This document shows, piece by piece, positions 56,512 to 64,000 of a DNA stretch of 64,000 nt. Position numbers and translations under genes: made by a program. How positions within the stretch are numbered: position 1 is the first letter of the stretch; every line of letters begins with the position of its first letter. Location of the stretch: NCBI GenBank assembly GCA_963701375.1, contig CAVOZT010000002.1:57866-121865 (forward strand), in the 5' to 3' direction. The DNA is from CAVXTF01 sp963701375 (lineage in GTDB: Bacteria > Actinomycetota > Acidimicrobiia > Acidimicrobiales > CAVXTF01). Below the pieces are notes generated by a model. The model was not told the DNA's origin, made no database searches, and worked only from the letters and a program-made list of their open reading frames with translations.

Positions 56512-57101
56512 CTAGATCGCAGGCGCCGACAGGATCCCCGAAAGCAGCTCGGTGCGCACCAGGCTCGCGACCTGCTCAGGGTCGTCGAGATCCCAACGAC
56601 CCGGCGCCGTGATGTACCCGAGCACCATACGGGCGAGCAGGTCGGCGGCCTCGTGCGCTTCGACTCCCGGGTCGAGCCGCTCGCGTACCAGATAGGGGAC
56701 GAGGAACCCACTGATGAGAGCGGTGACGCGCGTGTCGACTCGACCGTGAGCTTCGGCAGCAGCAGACCGGGCTCGGTCTCGAGGACCCTTTGAAGGACTT
56801 CGTGCTCAACGATGGCCCGGTGAGCGAACGGCAAGCCACGTTTCAGGACTTCCTCGAGGGTCGGGGCATCGCGGAGCTCGTCGTACAGACGGCTGAAGAA
56901 GCGGAGCTCCTCCCAGGCGACGGTGGCGCTTATCAGCTCCTCGCGGCCGCCCGGAAAGTGCCGGTACACGGTTGCCCTCGACATGCCTGCCTCGCGCGCC
57001 GCGTCCTCGATCGTCGTCTTGGAGATCCCCCACCTCGCGATGCACGCGTAGGTGGCCTCCAAGATTCGCTGCCGGGCTTCTCGCTGTTCTGGCAACGTCA
57101 A
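56512..57101 (-). CDS. TetR family regulator (one-base frameshift in this sequence)
   Basis: The N-terminal helix-turn-helix is GISKTTIEDAAREAGMSRATVY at about 25-46. The frame loses its conserved character after LLPKLTVE near 56739-56743. Inserting one base there gives VDTRVTALISGFLVPYLV and a stop at 56512, for 196 residues with a normal TetR ligand domain. The TTG start is supported by a GGAGG site four bases upstream and sits 9 bp after the dapB stop. It may regulate itself or the neighbouring di-iron operon. Confidence 0.82.
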
Positions 57102-57110
57102 GCGCCTCCG

Positions 57111-57972
57111 CTAGAACCCGAGCAAGGTGCCCAGCCCGACCGTAAGCCCGTCGAGACCCGGAACTGCCCGAACTGCGAGCAGGACTCCGGGCATGAACGA
57201 CGTTCGGTCGTACGCGTCGTGACGGATGGAAAGCGATTGCCCGGTGGCGCCGAAGATCACCTCCTGGTGAGCTACGAGACCAGGAAGCCTCACCGAGTGG
57301 ACGCGCACACCTCCCGGGCCTAAGCCTCCACGTGTACCGGAGACCGGCGTCGACGTAGTCCGGTCACTCGCGAACGGAGCCGCGCCCGAGCGTGAACGCG
57401 CGTCTGCGACGAGCTGCGCAGTGTGTAAGGAGGTACCCGAGGGTGCATCCACTTTCGCGTCGTGGTGGAGCTCGATGATCTCGACGCCGTCCATGAACGG
57501 GGCTGCGAGCTCTGCGAAACGCGCCATCAGGACGGCGCCGATTGCGAAGTTGGCAGCGAGCACGCAGTTAGCTCGCGACGCACCGAACGCTTCGCGCGAG
57601 CTCCTCGATCTGCGTCCCCGAAAGGCCTGTGGTGCCGACCACCGCGTGGACGCCGTGCGAAGCGCACCACATCGTGTTGTCGTGAGCCGCCTCAGCGACC
57701 GTGAAGTCGACGGCCACGTCGGCATCTTGGCGTTCCAGGTCTCCTGGGTCGCCGGCAATCTGCAGACCCGACGACTGACCGGACTGCACGCCGGTTACCT
57801 GACGCAGGTCGATCCCGGCGAATTCCGGGTCGACAGCGGAAACGAGCTCCATCCCTGGGTCGTCTACGACAGCCTGGCAGACCGCCCTACCCATCCGCCC
57901 GCCGGCTCCGAACACGCCGACACGCAGAACGTCCGGGACACCACCGGCGACCGCGCCCGCGCTCGCACCCAC
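57111..57972 (-). CDS. dapB: 4-hydroxy-tetrahydrodipicolinate reductase DapB (one-base frameshift)
   Basis: An NAD(P)H-dependent reductase, the second DAP-pathway step. The first frame has the nucleotide loop GVFGAGGRMGRAV and DVAVDFTVAEAAHDN, then breaks near 57593-57600 after TQIEEL. The second frame continues with REAFGASRANCVLAANFAIGA and the catalytic ELHHDAKVDAPSGTS. One extra base in a GC repeat explains it; the repaired protein has 286 residues. The GTG start lies 4 bp after the M16 peptidase stop. The typical actinobacterial pnp-M16-dapB order is kept. Confidence 0.9.
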
Positions 57973-57976
57973 AGGC

Positions 57977-59213
57977 TCAGCTCGTTCCGGCGAGCTCGAC
58001 AGGACCGACAGTCGATACGGTCCTCGTCTGGTCGGCGAGCTCGCGTGCCGCCTCGCCCACGTCGTCGACGGTCACGGCTTCGATGCGCGTTATGACCTCG
58101 TCCACCGGCATCACCTTCCCGTGGAGCAAGAGGCCCGACCCGATCCGCGACATCCGCGCACCCGAGTCCTCGAGCGAAAGCAGCGTCTCGGCGCGCAGGC
58201 TTCCCCGGGCGACGGCCAGCTCGCGGTCCGTGATCCCTGTGTCGCCCATCCTGTCCAGTTCTGCGTGTACCAGATCGAGCACTTCCGGAGCGTGCTCGGG
58301 TGAGGTCCCCACACTCACGGTCAGAGTCCCGATCTCTTCGTAGTGCACGCGGTCCGACCAGACGGCATACGCCAGACCGCGTCGCTCTCGAATCTCCTGG
58401 AACAGCCGGCTCGAGATGCCGCCGCCGAGAACGTGGTTCAACACCGCAACCGCCCAACGCCTTTCATCGTGACGACCGCATGTGCGCGCCCCGACCACGA
58501 GATGAGCCTGCTCGGTCGGGCGGCGACTCGCTACGACGGGGATCGCGGGGAGCCCGGGAGCGAATCGTTCGGGCGCGGCACCTCCGCGCCGGGAGTCGAA
58601 TCTCTCGTCGATCTCGTCGGCGAGACTCGAGTGGTTCACGTCGCCGGCCGCTGCGATCACGAGGTTGCCTGTCAGGTAGTGCTCGTCGAAGAAAGCCCGG
58701 ATCTCGCTCCGCGCTCAGGGCCTCGACGCTTGCTTGCGTCCCGAGAACGTCGCGTCCAAGAGGATGCTCCGGGAACAGCGCCGCAGAGCATTGCTCCATT
58801 GCGAAATCCGCGGGCTCGTCCGCGTGCATCAGGATCTCGTCGAGGATCACCTGACGCTCCGCTTCGATCTCGTCGGGTCGCAGCGCCGGGTCGGTCATGA
58901 TCGCGCTGAGCACGTCGAGGCCGAGTGGTAGGTCCTCTGCAAGGAGCCTCAGGTAGAACGCCGTGTACTCCTTGGTGGTGAAGGCGTTCATGTCCCCGCC
59001 GACCTCGTCGACGGACTCGGCGATCGCGGCGGCGGTCCATGACGGGGTCCCCTTGAACAGCAGATGCTCCAAGAAGTGGCTGGCGCCGGCGCGCTCGGGT
59101 CGCTCGTCGCGCGCTCCTGTTCCAACCCAGACACCGATGGTCGCAGAACGCGCCTCCGCCATGCGTTCGGTAACGAGGCGCGCTCCGCAGCCGAGAACCT
59201 CGGTGCGGATCAC
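57977..59213 (-). CDS. M16 family zinc peptidase, PqqL/mitochondrial processing peptidase-like (one-base frameshift)
   Basis: The inverted zinc motif HxxEH is present as HFLEHLLFKGT in the first frame, with GGDMNAFTTKEYTAF after it. The frame breaks near 58703-58708; the second frame continues EIRAFFDEHYLTGNLVIAAAGD and the second M16 lobe (GGGISSRLFQEIRERRGLAYAV). Removing one base joins them into a protein of about 411 residues. The start is uncertain: a GTG at 59213 places homology correctly, while the frame is open to 59312. The gene sits between pnp and dapB as in many actinobacteria. Its substrate is unknown. Confidence 0.88.
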
Positions 59214-59354
59214 GACCTGTTGCGCTGCGCTAGTGCGAGCGCTGAACTCAGCGCCGCGCTCGGCGTGCCGGCCGCCTCGGACCGTCTCTGTCGGACCTGT
59301 CCCCACCGTCACGTCCCGTCAACGGCGCAGGACCGAGGTCACCGAGGTCGCGGG

Positions 59355-61775
59355 TCAGCTCCTCTTCGAAGCCGGCTTCGAACGACACGACCTCGACACC
59401 GCCGGTTTCCCGGCCGCCATTGCCGGCGCCACTATCGGATCTCGAACTCCCGGAAGTCCGCGACCCGCTCCGGAACCCGCCGACGCACCGGAGTTCCCTG
59501 AAGCGCCCGACGCACCCGAGGCAGAAGAACCGCCATACCCACCTGAACCAGACCCACCCGAACCGGAGCCGCCCGAGCCGCCGCCCAAGTCTGGGCCGGT
59601 GACCGGAAGATCGGCGGCGAGTGAAAGGGAAACCTTGCCCTGCGGGTCGATGTCGTCGACCTTGACCTCGACCTCTTGGCCGAGGGTGAGCACGCTCTCA
59701 ACGCGTTCCACCCTCTTGCCGCCGCCGAGCTTCGAGATGTGGAGCAAGCCGTCACGCCCGGGAAGGATGTTCACGAACGCCCCGAACTTCGTGATGTTCA
59801 CGACCTTGCCCGGGTAGATGGCGCCTACCTCGGCTTCGGGCGGATCGATGATCACGGCGATCCGTCGCCTTGCGTCTTCGACCGCGCTCGACTCCTTCGC
59901 ACCGATGGTGACGGTCCCTACCGCCCCGTCGTCGTCGACTGCGATGTCGGCACCGGTCTCTGCCTGAAGGGCGTTGATGACCTTGCCCTTCGGGCCGATC
60001 ACCTCGCCGATTCGGTCGATCGGGATCTCGAACGAGACGATCTTCGGGGCGTTGCGCGCGACGTCGGGCCTCGGCTCTGCGATCGCTTTGTGCATCACTT
60101 CGAGGATCGTGAGGCGTGCCTTCTTGGCCTGGAGGAGCGCCTGCGCGAGCACGTCGGCGGGAAGACCGTCGATCTTCGTGTCGAGCTGCAGCGCGGTCAC
60201 CACCTCGCTCGTCCCCGCCACCTTGAAGTCCATGTCGCCGAACGCGTCCTCTGCGCCGAGGATGTCGGTGAGGGTGACGTACCGGCCGTCTTCGTAGACG
60301 AGCCCCATGGCGATGCCAGCGACAGGCGCCTTGATGGGAACTCCCGCGTCCATCAGAGACAGACTCGATCCGCACACGGACGCCATCGACGTCGACCCGT
60401 TGGAAGACAGCACATCGGACACGAGACGGAGCGCATAAGGGAACTCCTCTGCAGACGGGACCACGGGAAGAAGAGCGCGCTCGGCGAGCAATCCGTGGCC
60501 TATCTCGCGTCGTTTCGGGCCTCGCATGAAGCCCGTCTCGCCGGTCGAGAACGGCGGGAAGTTGTAGTGGTGCATATACCGTTTGGAGTCGTCGATCCCG
60601 ATCGTGTCGAGTGTCTGCGCCAAACGCGGCATTCCGAGAGTCGTCACGTTCAGAACCTGGGTCTCGCCTCGTTCGAAGAGGGCTGAACCGTGAGCCGTCG
60701 GGATGACGCCTACCTCGGCGTTGAGCGGGCGGATGTCGGTGGAGGAGCGACCGTCGATCCGGACGTCCTGCTCGACGATGCGCTTGCGGACGACGGCTTT
60801 CGTGAGCGACCTGACCGCTGGCTTGATCTCGCTCGCACGGCCTTCGAACCGGTCCGAGAGCTCGGCGATGATCGAGTCGGTTGCCTCGTCGATGGCTGCG
60901 TTGCGCTCCGCCTTGCCTGTGATGGTTGAGGCCTTCGTAATGGCGTCGGTGCCCACTGCGACGACCTGTTCGTAGACGTCGTCGCCGTAATCGCTTTGGA
61001 GGTCGAACGCGATAGCCGGCTTGGTGCCGGCCGCCTTGACGAGCTCGCGCTGCAACTCGATCGACTCGCGGATCCACTGCTTGGCGGCCTCAAGACCGCC
61101 GGTGAGCACCTCTTCGGTGACCTTCGGCGCGCCCGCCTCGTAGTACGACCACGAATCCTCGGTCCCGCCGGCCTCGACCATCATGATGGCGATCTCAGCG
61201 TCAGGACCTTCGGACAAAGCGCGTCCCGCCACGACGAGCTCGAAGCACGATGCGTCGCCTTCCTGGTAGGTCGCATGCGGCAGCCAGGTTCCGTCAATGG
61301 ACCACGCGATACGGACGGCGCCGATTGGGCCGTCGAATGGGATTCCCGAGACCATCAACGCAGCGGACGCGGTGTTTATCGCGAGCACATCGTGCGGATT
61401 CTCGAGGTCGGCTCCGAAGATTGTCCCGACGACGTGAACCTCGTTTCGGAAACCCTTCGGGAAAGAAGGGCGAAGCGGTCGGTCGATGAGCCTATCGGTG
61501 AGGATCGCCTGATCCGACGCCTTGCCCTCGCGGCGGAAGAACGAGCCGGGAATTTTCCCGGCCGCGTACATGCGCTCTTCGATGTCGACCGTGAGAGGGA
61601 AGAAGTCAGTGCCTTCGCGCACGTGCCTCGCCGCGGTGGCCGTGACGAGGAGCATCGTGTCGCCGATTCGTCCGACGACCGCTCCGTCAGCCTGTCCTGC
61701 GAGCTTTCCCGTTTCGAATGTGAGCTTGCGGTCGGTCCCACTGATAGGGGCCGACACGGAGATGGCGTCCGCCAT
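59355..61775 (-). CDS. pnp: Polyribonucleotide nucleotidyltransferase (PNPase)
   Basis: A phosphorolytic 3'-5' exoribonuclease. The product has two RNase PH domains, the first starting near DRKLTFETGKLAGQADG and the second containing SVCGSSLSLMDAG. A KH domain with GEVIGPKGKVINAL and an S1 domain (GAIYPGKVVNITKFGAFVNI) follow. The ATG at 61775 fits the family; the frame is open to 61835. The C-terminal tail is Gly/Ser-rich and ends in an unconserved stretch. An alternative frame would give GGVEVVSFEAGFEEELTRDL and stop at 59249, so one more base error near 59450 is plausible. It follows rpsO, as in most bacteria. Confidence 0.95.
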   Translation of the reverse strand: MADAISVSAPISGTDRKLTFETGKLAGQADGAVVGRIGDTMLLVTATAARHVREGTDFFPLTVDIEERMYAAGKIPGSFFRREGKASDQAILTDRLIDRPLRPSFPKGFRNEVHVVGTIFGADLENPHDVLAINTASAALMVSGIPFDGPIGAVRIAWSIDGTWLPHATYQEGDASCFELVVAGRALSEGPDAEIAIMMVEAGGTEDSWSYYEAGAPKVTEEVLTGGLEAAKQWIRESIELQRELVKAAGTKPAIAFDLQSDYGDDVYEQVVAVGTDAITKASTITGKAERNAAIDEATDSIIAELSDRFEGRASEIKPAVRSLTKAVVRKRIVEQDVRIDGRSSTDIRPLNAEVGVIPTAHGSALFERGETQVLNVTTLGMPRLAQTLDTIGIDDSKRYMHHYNFPPFSTGETGFMRGPKRREIGHGLLAERALLPVVPSAEEFPYALRLVSDVLSSNGSTSMASVCGSSLSLMDAGVPIKAPVAGIAMGLVYEDGRYVTLTDILGAEDAFGDMDFKVAGTSEVVTALQLDTKIDGLPADVLAQALLQAKKARLTILEVMHKAIAEPRPDVARNAPKIVSFEIPIDRIGEVIGPKGKVINALQAETGADIAVDDDGAVGTVTIGAKESSAVEDARRRIAVIIDPPEAEVGAIYPGKVVNITKFGAFVNILPGRDGLLHISKLGGGKRVERVESVLTLGQEVEVKVDDIDPQGKVSLSLAADLPVTGPDLGGGSGGSGSGGSGSGGYGGSSASGASGASGNSGASAGSGAGRGLPGVRDPIVAPAMAAGKPAVSRSCRSKPASKRS

Positions 61776-61836
61776 TGGTGTCCTCGCTTCCTCGGGCACA
61801 CGGGTCGCCAGTTCCCAGTGGTCGGCCTCCTGCATT

Positions 61837-61954
61837 GCCCGCTTTTCTTGCGGGCCGTCCGGTCCGGGAGAATCCCGGAACGGTCAGGCGACCGGCGACT
61901 GGCAGCTGACGGCGGCATCGTGCCCTTCCGTCTGCCGGGCGGTCTTTCCGCCCG
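61837..61954 (-). other. rpsO-pnp spacer with three hairpins
   Basis: Three perfect inverted repeats lie between rpsO and pnp: GCCCGC/GCGGGC (61837-61842 with 61850-61855), CCGGGA/TCCCGG (61864-61869 with 61873-61878) and CGGGCGG/CCGCCCG (61936-61942 with 61948-61954). In other bacteria this spacer holds an RNase III-processed stem for pnp autoregulation or an attenuator. The one at 61837-61855 lies about 60 bp before the pnp start. Confidence 0.55.
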
Positions 61955-62018
61955 TTCCGGCAGGGACCTCCCCCACCGGCGTTTTCCCTGCGGCCACGGT
62001 CGGCCGGAGGGCGACTGA

Positions 62019-62276
62019 CTATCGGCGGATGCCGAGCCTGCCGATTATCTCCCGGTAGCGCTCGACGTCGTTCCGGCGCACGTAGTCCAATAGACGGCGA
62101 CGGCGACCGATCAGCTTCATCAGACCCCTACGGGTGTGGTGGTCGCCTGAATGCACCTTCAGATGCTCGGTGAGGTGGGAGATGCGCTCCGTCAGGATCG
62201 CGATCTGGACCTCCGGTGAGCCGGTGTCGGTGTCGTGCAGGCGGTGCTCGGCGATTGTCGCTTGCTTGTCGGGCAT
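62019..62276 (-). CDS. rpsO: 30S ribosomal protein S15
   Basis: An 85-residue ribosomal protein that binds the 16S rRNA central domain. The whole sequence matches S15: DTGSPEVQIAILTERI, HLKVHSGDHHTRRGL and LIGRRRRLLDYVRR are all diagnostic. The length is normal. It sits between ribF and pnp, as in most bacteria. Confidence 0.98.
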   Translation of the reverse strand: MPDKQATIAEHRLHDTDTGSPEVQIAILTERISHLTEHLKVHSGDHHTRRGLMKLIGRRRRLLDYVRRNDVERYREIIGRLGIRR

Positions 62277-62414
62277 ATGCGTGAAACGGCTCCAGGGAGC
62301 TTGCAGGAGAGTTCGGGTTGGTGAGCAGAGATGCTCCCGTTCCCGGTCTGGCCGGGGACCAGCCCCGAACCGACTTGTAATCGTAGCAGGCCGGTCCCTA
62401 TAAGCCCATCCCCT

Positions 62415-62466
62415 CAGCCCGTCCCGTCAGCCCGTCCCGTCAGCCCGTCCCGTCAGCCCGTCCCGT
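62415..62466. repeat. Tandem repeat, 13-bp unit, four copies
   Basis: CAGCCCGTCCCGT is repeated four times exactly (62415-62466), followed by a partial copy. The ribF stop codon (62466-62468) lies at the right end. The period equals that of the repeat upstream of ileS, but the sequence differs. Confidence 0.9.
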
Positions 62467-63416
62467 CAGCCCGCCCCGCTGGCGAGTAGCACGCGGGTCT
62501 CCTCGACGTCGCGCTCCATCTGGGCGATCAGGTCGTCGACGGAGTCGAACCTGAGCTCGTCGCGCAACCTTTCGACGAATCTCACCTTTGCGCGCTCGCC
62601 GTAGAGGTCGCCGTCGAAATCGAGAAGGTAGGCCTCGAGAAGTGGGTCCCCGCCTTCGGGGTGGAACGTCGGGCGGTGGCCGAGCGAGACGGCAGCCCGA
62701 TGACGGCTTCCGTCTTCGCGTACGTACCAGCAGGCGTAGATACCCTCACTCGGAAGCGCCATCCCGGCGGACACCGCCACGTTGGCGGTGGGGAACCCGA
62801 GCTCGGGGCCACCTCGGGCGTCGCCTCGCTCGACGATCCCGCGAAGCTCGTGGTACCTGCCGAGGCTCTTTGCGGCTTCGGCAACGCGGCCCGTTGCGAG
62901 CAGCTCGCGGATCCTCGTCGACGAAACCGGCACACCGGACGAGTCACCCTCGAGCGACACGCCGACCACCTCGAACCCGAGCTTCTCCCCCATCTTTTCG
63001 AGAAGCTCTACGTTGCCGTGCCGGTTGTGACCGAAGTGGAAGTCCGAGCCGACCACCACGAGCTTCGCTCCGAGCGCGCCGACGAGGACCTCGGTCACGA
63101 AATCCTCGGCAGGCTCGGCTGCCCTTGCCTCGTCGAAACGGATCACGACCGTACGGTCGACCGAGCACTCGGCGAGCAGTTCGAGCTTCTGCTCGAGGTC
63201 CGTCAACTGCAACGGAGCCGAGTCGGGTCTTACGACGGTTGCAGGATGGCGGTCGAAAGTGACGACCTCGGTCACCAGGCCGGCCGCGAGCGAGCGTTGC
63301 TTCAGGTCCCGCAGGAGCATCTGGTGGCCGAGGTGTACCCCGTCGTATGCGCCGATAGTGACCCCGCCCCCTCGTGGGGGTGGGGTGCAGCTCTCGGGTC
63401 CTGCGATCACCTCCAC
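62466..63416 (-). CDS. ribF: Bifunctional riboflavin kinase/FAD synthetase RibF
   Basis: Makes FMN and FAD from riboflavin. The adenylyltransferase domain has IGAYDGVHLGHQMLL (the HxGH site) near residue 22 and VGSDFHFGHNRHGN. The kinase domain has GPELGFPTANVAV and EAYLLDFDGDLYGE. The GTG at 63416 yields 316 residues, the normal RibF size. Its frame stays open to 63575, and the extra part encodes a TruB C-terminal segment, so no stop codon separates ribF from the truB remnant. No ribosome-binding site is evident at the GTG. Confidence 0.92.
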   Translation of the reverse strand: MEVIAGPESCTPPPRGGGVTIGAYDGVHLGHQMLLRDLKQRSLAAGLVTEVVTFDRHPATVVRPDSAPLQLTDLEQKLELLAECSVDRTVVIRFDEARAAEPAEDFVTEVLVGALGAKLVVVGSDFHFGHNRHGNVELLEKMGEKLGFEVVGVSLEGDSSGVPVSSTRIRELLATGRVAEAAKSLGRYHELRGIVERGDARGGPELGFPTANVAVSAGMALPSEGIYACWYVREDGSRHRAAVSLGHRPTFHPEGGDPLLEAYLLDFDGDLYGERAKVRFVERLRDELRFDSVDDLIAQMERDVEETRVLLASGAG

Positions 63417-63810
63417 CGGCTGGAGGTACGACGCGAGAACGCACGCGGCGACGATGCGATCCTGGTCGGCGGACTCGTATACCGCGAGCAGCCGGCCCGA
63501 CATGTCGACGACTGCGAACGGGCCGGATCCCCCACCGGTCGCGCCAGGCCCGGTCCGCGGTAGACCCGGTCGCACCAGGCCCGGTCGCGCCGGGCCCGGC
63601 CATCACCCCCCCGCCCGAAAGCGCAGCCCGATCGACGGGGAGTCCGTGCGAAACCCGTCGTGCCGTCTCAGGAGAAACCTCGAGCCTTTCCAGATCGCGT
63701 AGACCCTGGGCCGGAGTGAGGACGTGTTCTGAAGCCAGCTCGTCGAGGCGGTGCGCCTCCGCGACGCCGAACGAACCAACACCCCACGCATTGCCATCTC
63801 TCAGCGCCAC
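63417..63810 (-). pseudogene. truB: Remnant of truB (tRNA pseudouridine-55 synthase), C-terminal part only
   Basis: VGSFGVAEAHRLDELASE and LTPAQGLRDLE match the C-terminal region of TruB, but the catalytic domain is missing. Upstream of 63780 the similarity stops, and an in-frame stop codon lies at 63820-63822. Inside the remnant the frame shifts in a PGATGPGATG repeat near 63550-63590, after which GPFAVVDMSGRLLAVYESAD continues the TruB tail in the ribF frame. The normal gene order is truB-ribF-rpsO, so this is the expected locus for truB. The break could be real disruption or a misassembly. Confidence 0.7.
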
Positions 63811-64000
63811 ATCGCACAGCTATAAATCCTCAACGTGTGCAAATTGAGTCCTCGAGTCCTGAAGCAGTCAAATATCGGTTTCAACATCCAATATTCCTCA
63901 ACGCATAAGTATGGGTGAAAAGACGCCACACTCTGCCCCAGCGATGGAACACCAGCGACCCCCGAGGCGGCGCAAGGCACCCATATACTTATGCGTCGCG
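63811..64000. other. AT-richer, repeat-bearing DNA replacing the 5' part of truB
   Basis: The last 190 bases have visibly lower GC than the rest of the window and no gene. TCCTCAACG occurs at 63827-63835 and 63895-63903. The inverted repeat described separately lies at its right end. It looks foreign to the truB-ribF locus. Confidence 0.5.
63901..63996. mobile_element. Terminal inverted repeats of a possible small (MITE-like) element
   Basis: ACGCATAAGTATGGGTG at 63901-63917 is the inverse of CACCCATATACTTATGCGT at 63978-63996 except for two added bases (AT). The ends enclose 60 bp that is more GC-rich. A 96-bp element with 17-19 bp ends would fit a MITE or the edge of an insertion sequence. 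No clear target duplication is visible, and the window stops four bases later, so a long RNA hairpin is an alternative. Confidence 0.4.

Overview
The window is a housekeeping segment of a high-GC actinobacterial chromosome. Acidimicrobiia or a near relative is my inference from gene order and from the sepF/divIVA, meso-DAP MurE and nrdR-lysM-lexA arrangement; no rRNA or marker-based placement is possible here. Almost all genes lie on the minus strand. No CRISPR array, prophage, complete insertion sequence, tRNA or rRNA gene was found.

Layout, left to right. 1-4.5 kb: a truncated histidine phosphatase, a sigma-70 factor, then rluD, lspA and a DksA/TraR zinc-finger protein with a histone H1-like tail. 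4.5-7.7 kb: ileS on the plus strand. 7.7-25.5 kb: the division and cell-wall (dcw) cluster, read right to left as mraZ-rsmH-ftsL-ftsI-murE-mraY-ftsW-murG-murC-murB-ftsQ-ftsZ-pgeF-yggS-sepF-yggT-divIVA. It lacks murF and murD at their usual places. 25.7-33.7 kb: a D,D-carboxypeptidase, lipoate ligase, HNH nuclease, ROK kinase fusion, DUF3040 protein, Gfo/Idh/MocA oxidoreductase, dinB and a PIG-L deacetylase. 33.7-35.6 kb: nrdR, a LysM SOS division inhibitor and divergent lexA, with four LexA boxes. 35.6-50 kb: dapE, dapD, dapC, hflX, dapF, miaA, miaB, thrB, a second carboxypeptidase, an FkbM methyltransferase and ftsK. 50-63.8 kb: a DUF222/HNH gene, rnj, dapA, a TetR/di-iron-protein pair, a second TetR gene, dapB, an M16 peptidase, pnp, rpsO, ribF and a broken truB.

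The genes combine into three functions. The dap genes (A, B, C, D, E and F all present) make meso-diaminopimelate, which MurE and the dcw enzymes build into peptidoglycan for the FtsZ/SepF/FtsW/FtsI divisome. The LexA region couples DNA damage to division arrest and, by operon position, possibly to NrdR and DNA polymerase IV. The truB-ribF-rpsO-pnp and miaB-miaA blocks handle RNA modification and decay.

A caution on data quality. At least eleven conserved genes (ileS, ftsQ, murC, the PIG-L gene, miaA, ftsK, the DUF222 gene, rnj, the second tetR, dapB, the M16 gene) each contain one single-base indel that breaks the frame, and pnp and truB probably do too. In every case re-joining the frames gives a full-length protein. 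Because most of these genes are essential, sequencing or assembly error is the likeliest cause; I list each as one gene and give the break point. I found no convincing undescribed multi-gene system. The best leads are the missing murD/murF, the SOS operon, the TetR/di-iron insertion, the H1-tailed TraR protein, the ROK fusion and the disrupted truB end.
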